Source: Cohnella ginsengisoli (GTDB lineage Bacteria > Bacillota > Bacilli > Paenibacillales > Paenibacillaceae). Taken from it: a stretch of DNA of 64,000 nucleotides. The stretch lies in assembly GCF_029525555.1 (NCBI RefSeq), contig NZ_JAPDHZ010000003.1, positions 310,001 through 374,000 on the forward strand, in the 5' to 3' direction. Made by a program: the position numbers and the translations under genes. Below the pieces are notes generated by a model. It did not search any database. It had not been told where the DNA came from and worked only from the letters and a program-made list of their open reading frames with translations. Positions 13,457 to 23,574 of the stretch are shown here, one piece after another. How positions within the stretch are numbered: the stretch's first letter is position 1; every line of letters starts with the position of its first letter.

Positions 13457-14785
13457 GGCCCCGCTCCCTCCTTTATCTTGCGCGAACGCGGAATCCGCAG
13501 CCGAACGACCGTGCCGGCCCCGGGCTTGCTGTCGATCTCCGCCCGCCCGCCGCATTTTCTAAGCACCTGGTGGACGTAGGACAAGCCCAGTCCGTAATTT
13601 CCCTTGCCCTGCTTCGTGCTGTAAAAAAGGCTCCCATACCCGCTCCAGCAGCTCGGGCTGCATCCCGGCGCCGTTGTCCCGGACGCTCAGCACGATATCC
13701 CGGCGTTCCTTCCGGATCTGCGTCTCCAGCTGGCCGCCCGCTTCCATCGCGTCCGCGGCGTTGGCGAGCACATTGCCGATCGCTTCGCGCAAATGGACCG
13801 GATCGGCGAACAGCGGCTCCGTCTCGTCGTACGCTTCGGCCACCGTAACGCCCTGCCTGGCGAATCGTTCGCGCAGCGGCGCCAGCGCCTCCGTCATCAG
13901 CGAAGCCGGATCGCAGCGCGCCGGATTCCAGGCGAAATCCCGCGTGCGGTTGTGGATCCGCCCCGCCATCTCCATCAAATGCGCAGCCGCCCGCTCGATG
14001 ACCGCCAGCTGCTCATCCGTTCCGGAGCCTTCGGGCGCGCCGCGGAGGTTTTCCACGCTGATCGCGATCTTGCCGACCTCGTTTTTGATCGTATGGTTGA
14101 GCAGGCTCGTCCCCATGCCGGCCGCCTTCATGGCGCCTGCGAGCGAGTCGCTCTCGACGCGCACCTTGACTCCGAGCACGCCGTAGACGAACACGCACAG
14201 CAAGGCGATCGCGAACGAGTAGACGAAGAAGGCCGATATATAGCGGAAAAAATCGAAGTCCGGCCAAATCGCCTTGGCGACATGGATAAACGCGACGACG
14301 CCGAGCAGCGTCGGCACGGTGATGAGCACGGTAATCAGGCGGCCCCTGCGCATCCGCCGGTCAGTCTCCCGGAGGTAAGAGGCAATGAGCAGCGCGCACG
14401 CCGCTAAATAATAAGGCGCGGCCCATGCCAGCATCAGCGGGTAGTTCGGCTCGAAGTCGCCTCGCAGCAAGGCATACCCAAGCATGGCCGCAGGCGGCAG
14501 CAGCAGCCAGCCCTTCAGCCGCCCCCGCTTCGTCATGGCCGCTGTCGCCCCGCCGGCATAGACGAGGCTGAACACGAGGACGCCGTATGGCGTCACGATC
14601 TGATTGATCATCTGCGCGATCTCGAACCAAACGTGCGGCAGTGCAGATTGCAGCCAGAGACGCGCCACGCCGCCGGTCGCGGCGCTTAGCAGGAAAAAAG
14701 CGGCCCAGCGGCCGCTCTCGCTGCGAACGTCGGAAGCGAGCAGCACGACCGCGGCCGCGGAAAGCATGAGAACGTAGTAGAGCAT
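13453..14785 (-). CDS. Multi-pass membrane sensor histidine kinase (+1 frameshift as sequenced)
   Basis: Six or so N-terminal membrane helices (residues 1-215) replace an extracellular sensor domain. A cytoplasmic kinase core follows: H-box LLNHTIKNEVGKIAISV, N-box ANAADAMEAGG and G1 box VRDNGAGMQPE. After VWEPF the frame breaks at the A6 at 13623-13628. Dropping one base restores FYSTKQGKGNYGLGLSYV, the F/G2 boxes, and an end at 13453 that overlaps the regulator start. The ligand cannot be inferred. Confidence 0.85.
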
Positions 14786-14970
14786 GAAATCTCCTAACCC
14801 GGCTCTGCGCGCGGCTCTTTTTTCGGAACGCGGACGCGCCGCGCGTTCGGAGAAATGTGCTTGGCATTCCGGAGCGGCGCCGTCGGCCTTTCTTTATCCA
14901 CGATTATACGCGAAGCGCGCCGGTTCCTCTAGCATCGGAATGAACGCACGGTTTTGATCTTCTCCATTTG

Positions 14971-16518
14971 TCAGAATCGTTCGGATACGACCTTCGCCTG
15001 CATGAACAGCAGCAGATAGTCCCGGCCGCCGGCCTTGGAATCCGTTCCCGACATATTGAAGCCGCCGAACGGATGCGTGCCGACGAGCGCGCCGGTGCAT
15101 TTGCGGTTGAGATATAAGTTGCCTGCGAAAAACTCGCGGCGGGCCAGCTCGAGATGCGCCCGGTCGTTCGAGATCACCGCGCCCGTCAAGCCGTAGTCGG
15201 TATCGTTCGCGATGCGGAGCGCTTCCTCGAAGGAGCCCGCCTTCGTGAAGGCGACGACCGGGCCGAAAATCTCCTCCTGCGAGATGCGCGCCTTCGGGTC
15301 GACGTCGGCGAAAATCGTCGGCTCCACGAACCAGCCGCCGGGATCGCGGCTTCCCCCGCCTAGAACGAGCCGCCCTTCCCGCTTGCCGATCTCGATGTAA
15401 TCGAGAATTTTGCGGTAAGCCTTGTCGTCGACGACAGGTCCGACGTCGGTCGCGCGATCCGCGGGGTCGCCCACGACCAGCTTCCTGGTTCGTTCTACGA
15501 CTTTATCCAATACCGCTTCATATATATCTTGGTGTACGATCGCGCGCGAGCATGCCGAGCACTTCTGGCCCGAAAAGCCGAATGCCGCGGCGACGATCGC
15601 GTCGGCGGCCTGATCGGCGTCGGCATCCGCATCGACGACGATCGCGTCCTTGCCCCCCATCTCGAGGACGACGCGCTTGATCCACCGCTGTCCCGGCTGT
15701 GTCTTGGCCGCGCGCTCATTGATGCGCAAGCCGACGTCGCGAGAGCCCGTGAAGCTGACGAAGCGCGTCAGCGGATGGTCGACCAGCGCGTCGCCCACCT
15801 CGCCGCCCGGGCCGGGAAGGAAGTTCACGACGCCCGGAGGCAGTCCCGCCTGTTCGAGCAGCTCGACGAACTTGGCGGCGATGACCGGCGTCGGGCTTGC
15901 CGGCTTCAGCACGACCGCGTTGCCGCAGACGATCGCCGCGCAGGTCATGCCCGCGACGATCGCGAGCGGAAAGTTCCAAGGCGGGATGACGACGCCGACG
16001 CCGAGCGGGGCGTAGTAGAGGTGGTTCTCCTCCTCCGCGGACGGCGTCAACGGCTGCGGCAGGGCGAGGCGCTGCATCTCTCGCGCGTAAAACTCCATGA
16101 AGTCGATCGCCTCGGCGGTATCGGCGTCCGCCTCGGCGCGCGTTTTGCCGGCCTCCAGCGTCATCCAGGCCGAAAATTCGTGCTTGCGCCGCCGCAGCAT
16201 CGCCGCCGCGCGGTACAGGTAGCGGGCCCTCTCCTGGGGATCGACCCGCTGCCAGGTCTCGAACGCGGCGGCCGCGGCGGCGATCGCCCGTTCGGCCAAC
16301 TCAAGATCCGCCTGCGCGACGATGCCTACGACTTGCCCGTGCCTGGCCGGGTTGACCGAAGTTGCCTTGCGCGCCGTATCGATTCGCGCTCCGCCGACGA
16401 CGAGCGGATAGCTCCGGCCGAGCTCGGCTTCGACTTGCCGGAGCGCGGCGTCATAAGCGAGGTTGCCCGGCTCCTCCTTGAAGTTCGTGAAGGCTTCGTT
16501 TTTGAATTCGGTCCTCAT
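14971..16518 (-). CDS. pruA: L-glutamate gamma-semialdehyde (1-pyrroline-5-carboxylate) dehydrogenase
   Basis: A 515-residue aldehyde dehydrogenase of the RocA/PruA type that oxidises glutamate semialdehyde to glutamate with NAD+. It has the catalytic Glu in [13 protein letters not shown] and the nucleophile Cys in [14 protein letters not shown]. The N-terminal segment [20 protein letters not shown] is typical of this subfamily. It is divergent from the proline dehydrogenase gene, so the pair performs proline to glutamate catabolism from a shared 90-bp control region. Confidence 0.94.
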   Translation of the reverse strand: MRTEFKNEAFTNFKEEPGNLAYDAALRQVEAELGRSYPLVVGGARIDTARKATSVNPARHGQVVGIVAQADLELAERAIAAAAAAFETWQRVDPQERARYLYRAAAMLRRRKHEFSAWMTLEAGKTRAEADADTAEAIDFMEFYAREMQRLALPQPLTPSAEEENHLYYAPLGVGVVIPPWNFPLAIVAGMTCAAIVCGNAVVLKPASPTPVIAAKFVELLEQAGLPPGVVNFLPGPGGEVGDALVDHPLTRFVSFTGSRDVGLRINERAAKTQPGQRWIKRVVLEMGGKDAIVVDADADADQAADAIVAAAFGFSGQKCSACSRAIVHQDIYEAVLDKVVERTRKLVVGDPADRATDVGPVVDDKAYRKILDYIEIGKREGRLVLGGGSRDPGGWFVEPTIFADVDPKARISQEEIFGPVVAFTKAGSFEEALRIANDTDYGLTGAVISNDRAHLELARREFFAGNLYLNRKCTGALVGTHPFGGFNMSGTDSKAGGRDYLLLFMQAKVVSERF

Positions 16519-16607
16519 CCCTGAAGATAGCCTCCTTCGGGTAACGAATGGTAACAGCCGTTCCTCCCCAATCTATGCACGACCGACATGCGAAAGGAGC
16601 GTCTCTC

Positions 16608-17531
16608 ATGAATATCGGCTCGACGTTGTACAGCAAAGCGATGACGGCCGTCGCGGGCAACCGCGCGGTCAAGCGGCTGACGCTTCGGTACGGCCGCAAG
16701 CTGGCTAGCCGCTTCGTCGCCAGCGACCATCTGCAAGGCGCGTTGCGCGAGGTGGCGGCGCTCAACCGCCTGGGCATATCGGCTACGCTGGATGCGCTCG
16801 GCGAAGGCATCGGCAGTACGGACGAGGCGCTCGCTTATCGCGACGAATACTTGAAGCTGCTCGACGCGATCGCGGACTCGGGCGTGCGCGCCAACGTATC
16901 GCTGAAACCGACGCAGATGGGGCTCGCGATCGACGCCGGCGCCTGCTTCCGGAACATCCGCGATATCGTCGCCCGGGCACGGCAATACGGCAACTTCGTG
17001 CGGCTCGATATGGAAAATTCGCCTTTCACGCAAGCGACGATCGATATGACCTTACGGCTCTATCGGGAGGGTCTGACCAACGCGGGCACCGTGCTGCAGG
17101 CGTACCTGAAGCGGACCGAGGGGGATGCGCGGGACTTGATGGATGCGGGCGTTTCCTTGAGGCTCGTTAAAGGGGCATACCGCGAGCCTGCCGCCATCGC
17201 TTTTCAGCATAAGGCCGAGATTGTCGCAAGCTTCAAAAGCATCATTCAGCTGCACCTGGACCGGGGCGTCTACACGGCGGTCGCGTCGCATGACGATGCG
17301 ATCGTAAGCTGGGTTAAGGCGTATACGTCGAAGAACGGAATTCCGAAGGAAAAATTCGAGTTCCAGATGCTGTACGGACTGCGAATGTCCGAACAGGCGA
17401 GGCTCGCCAAGGAGGGCTATCGCGTACGCTGCTACGTGCCTTACGGCACGATGTGGTATCCCTACTATACGCGCCGCTTGGCGGAGAAGCCGGGGAATTT
17501 GTGGCTGGTTGCGAAAAATTTGCTGCGCTGA
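16608..17531 (+). CDS. Proline dehydrogenase (monofunctional)
   Basis: A 307-residue FAD enzyme that oxidises proline to 1-pyrroline-5-carboxylate. The TIM-barrel motifs are NVSLKPTQMGL, RLDMENS, RLVKGAYREPA and FQMLYGLR near the C-terminus, ending in a YYTRRLAEKP-type substrate-binding segment. ATG 16608 follows AAAGGAG at 8 nt; the ORF is open upstream to 16548 without a better start. It is divergent from pruA. Confidence 0.93.
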   Translation: MNIGSTLYSKAMTAVAGNRAVKRLTLRYGRKLASRFVASDHLQGALREVAALNRLGISATLDALGEGIGSTDEALAYRDEYLKLLDAIADSGVRANVSLKPTQMGLAIDAGACFRNIRDIVARARQYGNFVRLDMENSPFTQATIDMTLRLYREGLTNAGTVLQAYLKRTEGDARDLMDAGVSLRLVKGAYREPAAIAFQHKAEIVASFKSIIQLHLDRGVYTAVASHDDAIVSWVKAYTSKNGIPKEKFEFQMLYGLRMSEQARLAKEGYRVRCYVPYGTMWYPYYTRRLAEKPGNLWLVAKNLLR

Positions 17532-17566
17532 AGGGGGGCGACGGGCGATGCGGATCGCGGCGCTCG

Positions 17567-17593
17567 CATGGTGCACGTTTCATGTGCACCATG
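17567..17593. repeat. Perfect 10-bp inverted repeat downstream of the proline dehydrogenase gene
   Basis: CATGGTGCAC and GTGCACCATG are separated by 7 nt. No T run follows on either strand, so it is a poor terminator by sequence. It may be an mRNA 3' hairpin or a protein-binding dyad. Confidence 0.7.
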
Positions 17594-17724
17594 GCTATCC
17601 GCATGTCTACTTTGTCTCGCTCTTCTTCCCTTTCGGAAGGAATCATACTGACGCGCGCCGTCGGCCCCCCCCCCTGCTTCCGATCGATCCCGGCGCCGCA
17701 CGATTCTAGCTTTGACGCACCGTT

Positions 17725-19218
17725 TCATCCATGCTGGCATGAGCTTCCATTATCGGTCGTCATTTTTTCTTTTTTTAGCCTTAGTTCGACCGTCGTCGGC
17801 GCCCCTTTCAGCTCGAGCCGAATGAACACCAGCTCGCCCAGGATGATCTTGGCCGCCGCGCCTTCCGAGCACCATTTGACTTCGTAACCACTCAGCTCAT
17901 CCCAATAGGCGAGCCCGAACGGCATCGGCGGCGCATGCCCGATGTGGAAGGTCATGACGATGCGGTCCTCGGTCTTGTCGTACCCGCGCACGAACACTTG
18001 CGGCGGCTGCGCGTCGAACGTATCGTGCATGCCGGTCCTGCCCACGTAGCTGCGCAGGCGGCGCGGGACGCATTCGCCGTCAGCGAACGCCAGCTGACAT
18101 TCCTTGTCGTAGTACAGAAACGTTTTCGGCCAAGGGCCGGACGCGGTCCCTCCCAGCGTGACCGTGTATTCGTTCGGCTGCGGCCGTCCGCCGGCATCCC
18201 TCGCGAGCATATACGAGGGCGCCGTCTCGGCGTTCGCCTCGCGATACATCTCCATCGCCCGGGGCACGGTCGTGAGCGTAACGGACCTGTCCGCGACATA
18301 GGCGAAAAACAGATCGAGCATGCCCGCGCACGCCTCGACATGATCGGCGGGAAATACGGCGAAGCGCTCGGTAAACTCCATTTCGTGCGCCTCCTGCTGC
18401 TGCAGGAAAAACACCTGATCGTTGTGCGCCGTATTTTCAACATAGACGTCGAACAGACGCTTCCAATATGCCACGTCCCCGCCGTCGCAGAGGCCTGCCC
18501 GCAGCACGTCGTTCGGATCCGTCGAATAGATGACCGGGCAGCCGGAGTGGAAAGTCGCGTTCAAGTCGCGGGCCGTCCATTCGCAGGCGACGACTCGACC
18601 CTTGCCCGGATGGGGCGCTTTGTAGCGGGACGGATCGACGTACCACGAGCCCCACGGAATGCCGTTGTGCGTGATGCCGTCCCACCATACCTGCTCCCAG
18701 CAGTAGCCCCACATGCCGCTGAACTCCAGCTCCTCGAGCGCTTCGATCACTTCATTATAAATTTTGCCTCGCGCCGCGACCTTGGTGCGAACCCAGGGGA
18801 ACGCCTCCCGCACGATACGCCAGTCCGCCTCCAGCCGCCGCTTGAACGCTTCTTTGTCCGCTCCCGTGTCCTCGATAAAGAACGGCGTTTGCAAGATGAC
18901 ATCATCCCCGAACTCGTCATGCCATGCGGCGATCCGTTCCTGCAGCACGGGGACGGACCTGCCGTTAACGATCCAGGTGACCGGGATGCCGTGCTTGTGC
19001 GCCAGCTCGGCCGTCCGGTCGATGCCGTCCATGGCGACGCCATGCCCCCATGGCGTATCATAGTGCGCGGCGTAGCTTACAAACGTGTAGATTAGGTTTC
19101 GCGTGTTCAATTGAGTGTTCAATTGAGTGTTCAATTGAGTGTTCAATTGAGTGTCCAATTGCGTGTCCAATTGCGTCTTCATTTCCGTTTTCATTTCAGG
19201 CTTCATTTCCGGTTTCAC
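17725..19218 (-). CDS. Polysaccharide deacetylase-like protein with repeated N-terminus
   Basis: The 497-residue ORF starts at a GTG with AAGGGGGG about 8 nt upstream. The first 39 residues are nine 4-residue repeats (KPEM, KTEM, DTQL, NTQL) encoded by a 12-bp tandem repeat. The body begins NLIYTFVSYAAHYDTPWGHG and resembles a NodB-like barrel (VTWIVNGRSV, ILQTPFFIEDTG), then has a beta-rich C-terminal half. There is no signal peptide, so it is probably cytoplasmic. It is last in the sugar ABC transporter operon, which suggests a carbohydrate-modifying role. Family assignment is tentative. Confidence 0.6.
   Translation of the reverse strand: MKPEMKPEMKTEMKTQLDTQLDTQLNTQLNTQLNTQLNTRNLIYTFVSYAAHYDTPWGHGVAMDGIDRTAELAHKHGIPVTWIVNGRSVPVLQERIAAWHDEFGDDVILQTPFFIEDTGADKEAFKRRLEADWRIVREAFPWVRTKVAARGKIYNEVIEALEELEFSGMWGYCWEQVWWDGITHNGIPWGSWYVDPSRYKAPHPGKGRVVACEWTARDLNATFHSGCPVIYSTDPNDVLRAGLCDGGDVAYWKRLFDVYVENTAHNDQVFFLQQQEAHEMEFTERFAVFPADHVEACAGMLDLFFAYVADRSVTLTTVPRAMEMYREANAETAPSYMLARDAGGRPQPNEYTVTLGGTASGPWPKTFLYYDKECQLAFADGECVPRRLRSYVGRTGMHDTFDAQPPQVFVRGYDKTEDRIVMTFHIGHAPPMPFGLAYWDELSGYEVKWCSEGAAAKIILGELVFIRLELKGAPTTVELRLKKEKMTTDNGSSCQHG
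19103..19210 (-). repeat. 12-bp in-frame tandem repeat at the start of the deacetylase-like gene
   Basis: There are nine consecutive 12-bp units. Four are identical (GTGTTCAATTGA on the plus strand), two are GTGTCCAATTGC, and three are diverged copies. Each unit encodes four residues and offers an in-frame ATG or TTG. Confidence 0.9.
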
Positions 19219-19329
19219 ATGCGCTTCCCCCCTTGCTTCGAGTGATGTTTTTCCCTCGACGGACGGACAGAGCGCCCCGAGATTCGGGCGCTCTGCCGCT
19301 CCATGCCTTTCGCGTCGCTTGACGCAATT

Positions 19330-20947
19330 TTACTTCTTGTTCTCCGCTCGCCAGGCGTCGATTTGTTTTTGCAGCTCCGCTTGCACCTTCTCGATGCCTG
19401 CGCTTTTCAGCTTGGCGTTGCGCTCGTCGAGCAGCTTTTCCGGATTTTTGACGGCCCCGGTGAAGATCGACTGGTACTCGGTGACGACGGCTGTCATTTG
19501 CGTGATCTCGTTTTTCACGTTGGCTTCGTCGAAGACGAAGCCCATGAGCGGGAAGCGCTTGGCGTCGTTGTTGAATTTTTCCCAGCTGGTGTACAGATCG
19601 TCGGGCTGGCCGGGCTTCAGGTAGTTGAGCAGCTGGTTGCCGACGACCCACGACGTGCCGGGGTTGTAGCCGCTGTCGGCGACCGGCTCGATGCGGTTTT
19701 CGCCGACTTTTTTTATAATGCTTGTCTTCGATCCCGTTGACGAACAGATTGATGACGTACGGATCGGTGTGCAGATAGTTCAGCACCATCATCGCGCGTT
19801 CCGGATCCTTGGACGTCCGGGAGATCGCGAACATCGAGCCGGCGGCCAGGTCCGTCGTGACGATCGGCTCTTCGACGACATGGGATACGTAATCGTACTT
19901 GCTGTCGGTGGCGAGCTTCATCTCGATGTCGGCACCCGGCTTCCAGGTCGCGGCCTGCACCCAGATCTTGCCTTCCTTCTGCAGATCGTTGACGGTCGTC
20001 GTGCTCGTTGCCGCGTCTGCGTTAATGTAGCCCTTCTCGTAGTAGCTGCGGAACAAACCGACTTCTTGCTTGTTGATGTCCACGATCTCGGGATCGAGCA
20101 CCGACTTGACCTTCATCTCGTCGGACGATTTGTAGTCGAGCAAGAACATCGGCGTCTTCGCCGGCGCCGGGCCGATCGGCCGGTAGTTGCCGCGCGTCTC
20201 GTACATCATGAAGCCGCCGCCGAAGTTGCCGGAGCCGCCCGCCACGTAGTAAGGGATGATGCCGGGCTCGCCCGCCTTGACCTTCTCAATCCAAGGCTCG
20301 AGGTCGGCCATCGTATTGATGCTGTCGATCGGAATCTGGTACTTGTCGACGATGTCCTTCCGGTAGGTGAGCGCCTTGCCCTGCGTAATTTCCTTGTTCG
20401 TCGGGATCGCGTACAGCTTGCCTTTAAGGCGCGGCGCCTCGAGATAGAGCGGGTTCAGCCGGTCCTTGATGCCCTGCCCGTACTTCGCCAGCAGGTCGTC
20501 CAGCTCGACGAACGCGCCCTTGGAAACGTTGCCAAAGAAGTTCAGCCAAGAAGCCGTGAAGACGAGGTCCATCTTTTCCCCGGTATTCATCATCAGTTCG
20601 GTGCGGTTTTTATAGTCGCTCGAGGCGATCGGCTGCAGCTTGACCGTCGCGTTGATCTTTTCCTTAAAAAATTCGTTCAGCTTCGCTTCGACGAGCGCGT
20701 CGTCCGCCTGCGGCTTGCCGAAGTAGACGATAGACACTTCATACGGCGCGAGCTCGCTCGGCGCTGCGCTCTCGGACGGAGCTGCGCTTCCGGATGCGGA
20801 GGCGCTGGGAGCGGCGGAGCTTGCGGGAGGCGAGGAAGCCTCCTTGTCGTTGCCGTTGCCGCCGGCGCAGGCCTGCAGCATCGTGGCAGTTGCGAAGACG
20901 AGCGCCAATGCCGGGATATGCCGCTTTCTCGATTTTTTCATGTTCAT
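19330..20947 (-). CDS. Sugar ABC transporter substrate-binding lipoprotein (+1 frameshift as sequenced)
   Basis: A lipoprotein of about 538 residues, of the LplA/DUF3502 type, that captures oligosaccharides outside the membrane. It has a KKSRKRH n-region, lipobox LQAC (Cys near residue 27) and a Ser/Ala/Pro-rich linker to about residue 67, then the binding fold. The frame breaks after DKHYKK at a T7 run (19708-19714). Removing one base gives KKVGENRIEPVADSGYNPG and a normal C-terminus ending at 19330. ATG 20947 follows AGGAGGG. It is co-transcribed with the two permeases. Confidence 0.88.
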
Positions 20948-21053
20948 TGCGTGTAACCCTCCTGTATTTATTTCAGATTATATAGATCGGCCGGGAATCG
21001 GCATAGCGAGCGTGCCTGCGGCCGGGACTACCGGTATGCGGCGAGCGATCGGA

Positions 21054-21965
21054 TCAGCCTTTGACGGCGCCGATCGTAAGCCCTTTGACGAAGTATTTTT
21101 GGAAAAAGGGATAGACGAGCAGGATCGGCCCCATGCCGACGACCGCCATTGCCATTTGCAGCGACTCGTTCGGCAGGTCTCGCATCAACTCCGGGTTTTG
21201 GGCCGCCAGCTGCACGTTTTCCCGCAAGTACTGGATGTCGTTCAGCACGCGGATCATGAGGAACTGGACCGGGTACTTGTCTTCCTCCCGGATAAACAGC
21301 AGCGCGTTGAACCAGTCGTTCCAGAACAGGATCGTGCTGAACAGCGCCATCGTCGCCATGACGGGCAGCGAGAGCGGCAGGACGATGCGGATGAATATCC
21401 GCAGTTCCCCGGCGCCGTCGATCCGAGCCGACTCGATGAGCGCAGGATGGATCGTCGTCTGGAAAAAGGTGCGCATGATGATGACGTTAAACGGGACGAT
21501 GAGCAGCGGCAGCAGAAGCGACAGGTAGTTGTCCAGCAGCCCGAGCCCCTGCGTGAACACGATGTACTTGCTCACGATGCCGCCGCTGAACAGCATCGTG
21601 AAGAACAGGAAGAAAGTGAAAAACGGACGCAGCGGATAGTCTTGTCGGGAGATCGGATACGCGTACAGCGCCATCAGCAGCACGCTGAGCAAGGTGCCTG
21701 CGGCGGTAATGCCGATGCTGACGCCGTAGGCGCGCAGGATCGTGCCGTAATCTTTGAACAGGCTCTCGTAGGCGATCAGCGACCACTTGGCGGGAAAAAA
21801 GCTGTAGCCGCGGCTTAGCAAGGAATCGTTGTGCGTGAACGAGACGATAATGACCAGCACGACGGGCAGCACGCAGGCCAGCGCCAAGGCGATGAAGCCG
21901 CCGTTCAGGACGACGTTGGTGAGCGGCGAGATCGAATTCTCGCGGCGGCTCGCAATTCTCAGCAT
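21054..21965 (-). CDS. Carbohydrate ABC transporter permease, LplC/YtcP type
   Basis: A 303-residue inner-membrane permease with six membrane helices. The EAA loop that contacts the ATPase is ESARIDGAGELRIFIRIVLPLSLP (about 184-207). The C-terminus GLTIGAVKG is the family ending. No ATPase is encoded here, so a shared MsmX-like ATPase elsewhere is likely. Confidence 0.93.
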   Translation of the reverse strand: MLRIASRRENSISPLTNVVLNGGFIALALACVLPVVLVIIVSFTHNDSLLSRGYSFFPAKWSLIAYESLFKDYGTILRAYGVSIGITAAGTLLSVLLMALYAYPISRQDYPLRPFFTFFLFFTMLFSGGIVSKYIVFTQGLGLLDNYLSLLLPLLIVPFNVIIMRTFFQTTIHPALIESARIDGAGELRIFIRIVLPLSLPVMATMALFSTILFWNDWFNALLFIREEDKYPVQFLMIRVLNDIQYLRENVQLAAQNPELMRDLPNESLQMAMAVVGMGPILLVYPFFQKYFVKGLTIGAVKG

Positions 21966-21990
21966 GGCTAAAGTTCACCTCGTTTTTGTA

Positions 21991-22920
21991 CTAGAACAGG
22001 GCTTGATCCTTGTCGATCTTGCGCACCGACGCGTTGGTCAGCAGCACGAGCGCGAAGCCGAGCACGGATTGGACGAGCGCCGCCGCGGACGACATGCCGA
22101 TATCGTTGAGCTCCTTCAGCGCGCGGTAGACGTAGGTGTCGACCGTGTCGGTGACCGGGTAGAGCGGCCCGGCATTCATCGGCACCTGGTAGAACAGGCC
22201 GAAGTCGGAGTTGAACACATGGCCCATGTTCAGTATCGTGATGATGATGATGACCGGCCGGATCGTGGGCAGCGTGATGTGGAAAATTTGCCGCCACTTC
22301 GACGCGCCGTCGATGACGGCGGCCTCGTAATACTCGGGATCGATGCCCGCGATCGCCGCGATGTAGATGACGGCGCCGATGCCGACGCCTTTCCAGGCGC
22401 TGACGATCGTCAGGATATAAGGCCAGTACGCCGTCTCGGAGTACCAGAAGACGTGATCCCTGCCCAGCCATTCGACGATCGTGTGATTAAGGAAACCTTT
22501 CTCCGGATTCAAGAACCCGTATACGAGATAGCTCACGACGACCATGGACAAAAAATAAGGCATGATCAGAAAGGTCTGGTAGGTTTTCGCCAGCCAACGG
22601 TTGCGGATCTCGTTGATCGCGACGGCGATCGCCACGGACAGCAACAGGTTGACGATCATGAAGACGAGGCTGTACGACACCGTATTGCGGGCGATCCGCC
22701 AGATCGAGCCAGACGTGAACAGGAACTCGAAGTTGTCGAAACCGACCCACGGGCTTTTCCAGATGCCGTCGATATAGTTGATGTTCTTGAAGGCGATGAA
22801 CACGCCGAACATCGGCAGGTAATTGTTCAGGACGAGCACGGCCAAGGCGGGCACGATCATCAAGGTCAGGTACCTGTACTTCCAAAAGAGCTTCCATCTT
22901 GCGTGCAACGGGCGCCACAT
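21991..22920 (-). CDS. Carbohydrate ABC transporter permease, LplB/YteP type
   Basis: A 309-residue first permease of the importer. It has six membrane helices and an EAA loop EAAVIDGASKWRQIFHITLP (about 200-219). A region near 225-240 (IIIITILNMGHVFNSDFG) is typical of this family. It is the first structural gene, downstream of the shared YesN-type motif. Confidence 0.93.
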   Translation of the reverse strand: MWRPLHARWKLFWKYRYLTLMIVPALAVLVLNNYLPMFGVFIAFKNINYIDGIWKSPWVGFDNFEFLFTSGSIWRIARNTVSYSLVFMIVNLLLSVAIAVAINEIRNRWLAKTYQTFLIMPYFLSMVVVSYLVYGFLNPEKGFLNHTIVEWLGRDHVFWYSETAYWPYILTIVSAWKGVGIGAVIYIAAIAGIDPEYYEAAVIDGASKWRQIFHITLPTIRPVIIIITILNMGHVFNSDFGLFYQVPMNAGPLYPVTDTVDTYVYRALKELNDIGMSSAAALVQSVLGFALVLLTNASVRKIDKDQALF

Positions 22921-22936
22921 CCTTTCTGTGACTTCA

Positions 22937-22996
22937 GTATAGAATGGGGGGCCGTGGCGGGCGATGATGTATTCCTGTCAGAGTGTGATGTAAAAT
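22937..22996 (-). promoter_or_regulatory. Candidate YesN-dependent promoter of the ABC operon
   Basis: ATTTTACATCACAC (22996-22983), a 14-nt gap, then ATCATCG (22968-22962) and a -10-like TATACT (22942-22937) 19 nt further on. The -35 region is poor, as expected for activator-dependent promoters. The same elements at the same 14-nt spacing precede yesN. Confidence 0.5.
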
Positions 22997-23060
22997 GAGG
23001 TGCCTATTTCGGCGGAGCAGCAGGAATACAGACTGGAGCTCGGCTGCGAGCTAGAGCCTG

Positions 23061-23486
23061 TTGTTCCTGGGTGGGACTCGTTTGGCGGGGTTGGGTGGTG
23101 ACGCGCGCTCGTTGTTCCTGGCTGGGACTTGTTTGGTGGAGTTGGGTGCGAGCGAGCGCCCGTTGTTCCTGGCTGGGACTTGTTTAGCGAGGTTGGGTGC
23201 GGACGCACGCTCGTTGTTCCTGGCTGGGACTTGTTTAGCGAGGTTGGGTGCGGACGCACGCTCATTGTTCCTGGATGAGACTTGTTTGGCGGGGTTGGGT
23301 GGGGACGCACGCTCGTTGTTCCTAGCTGAGACTTGCTTGGCGGGGTTGGATGCGAGCGAGCGCTCGTTGTTCCTGACTGGGACTTGTTTAGCGAGGTTGG
23401 GGGCGGGCGCGCGCTCGTTGTTCCTGGATGAGACTTGCTTGGCGGGGTTGGATGCGAGCGAGCGCTCGTTGTTCGTGGGTGGTTGC
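23061..23486. repeat. 51-bp tandem repeat array (8 full units plus a partial)
   Basis: Units start at 23061 and then every 51 bp to 23418, with a partial at 23469. Each begins TTGTTCCT and ends in a CGCTCG-like word. Unit identity is high but not perfect. Because 51 is a multiple of 3, several frames on both strands stay open and give 17-residue repeats. No Shine-Dalgarno supports any of these ORFs. The array occupies the gap between the sensor kinase and permease genes. Confidence 0.92.
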
Positions 23487-23574
23487 TCCGGTAAGGAAGG
23501 AAGCTCCACGATGAATAGGTCCGCTGTTGAATTCTTTCCTTTGGCAGATCGTTCAATGGCGTCCTCGACTCCCG

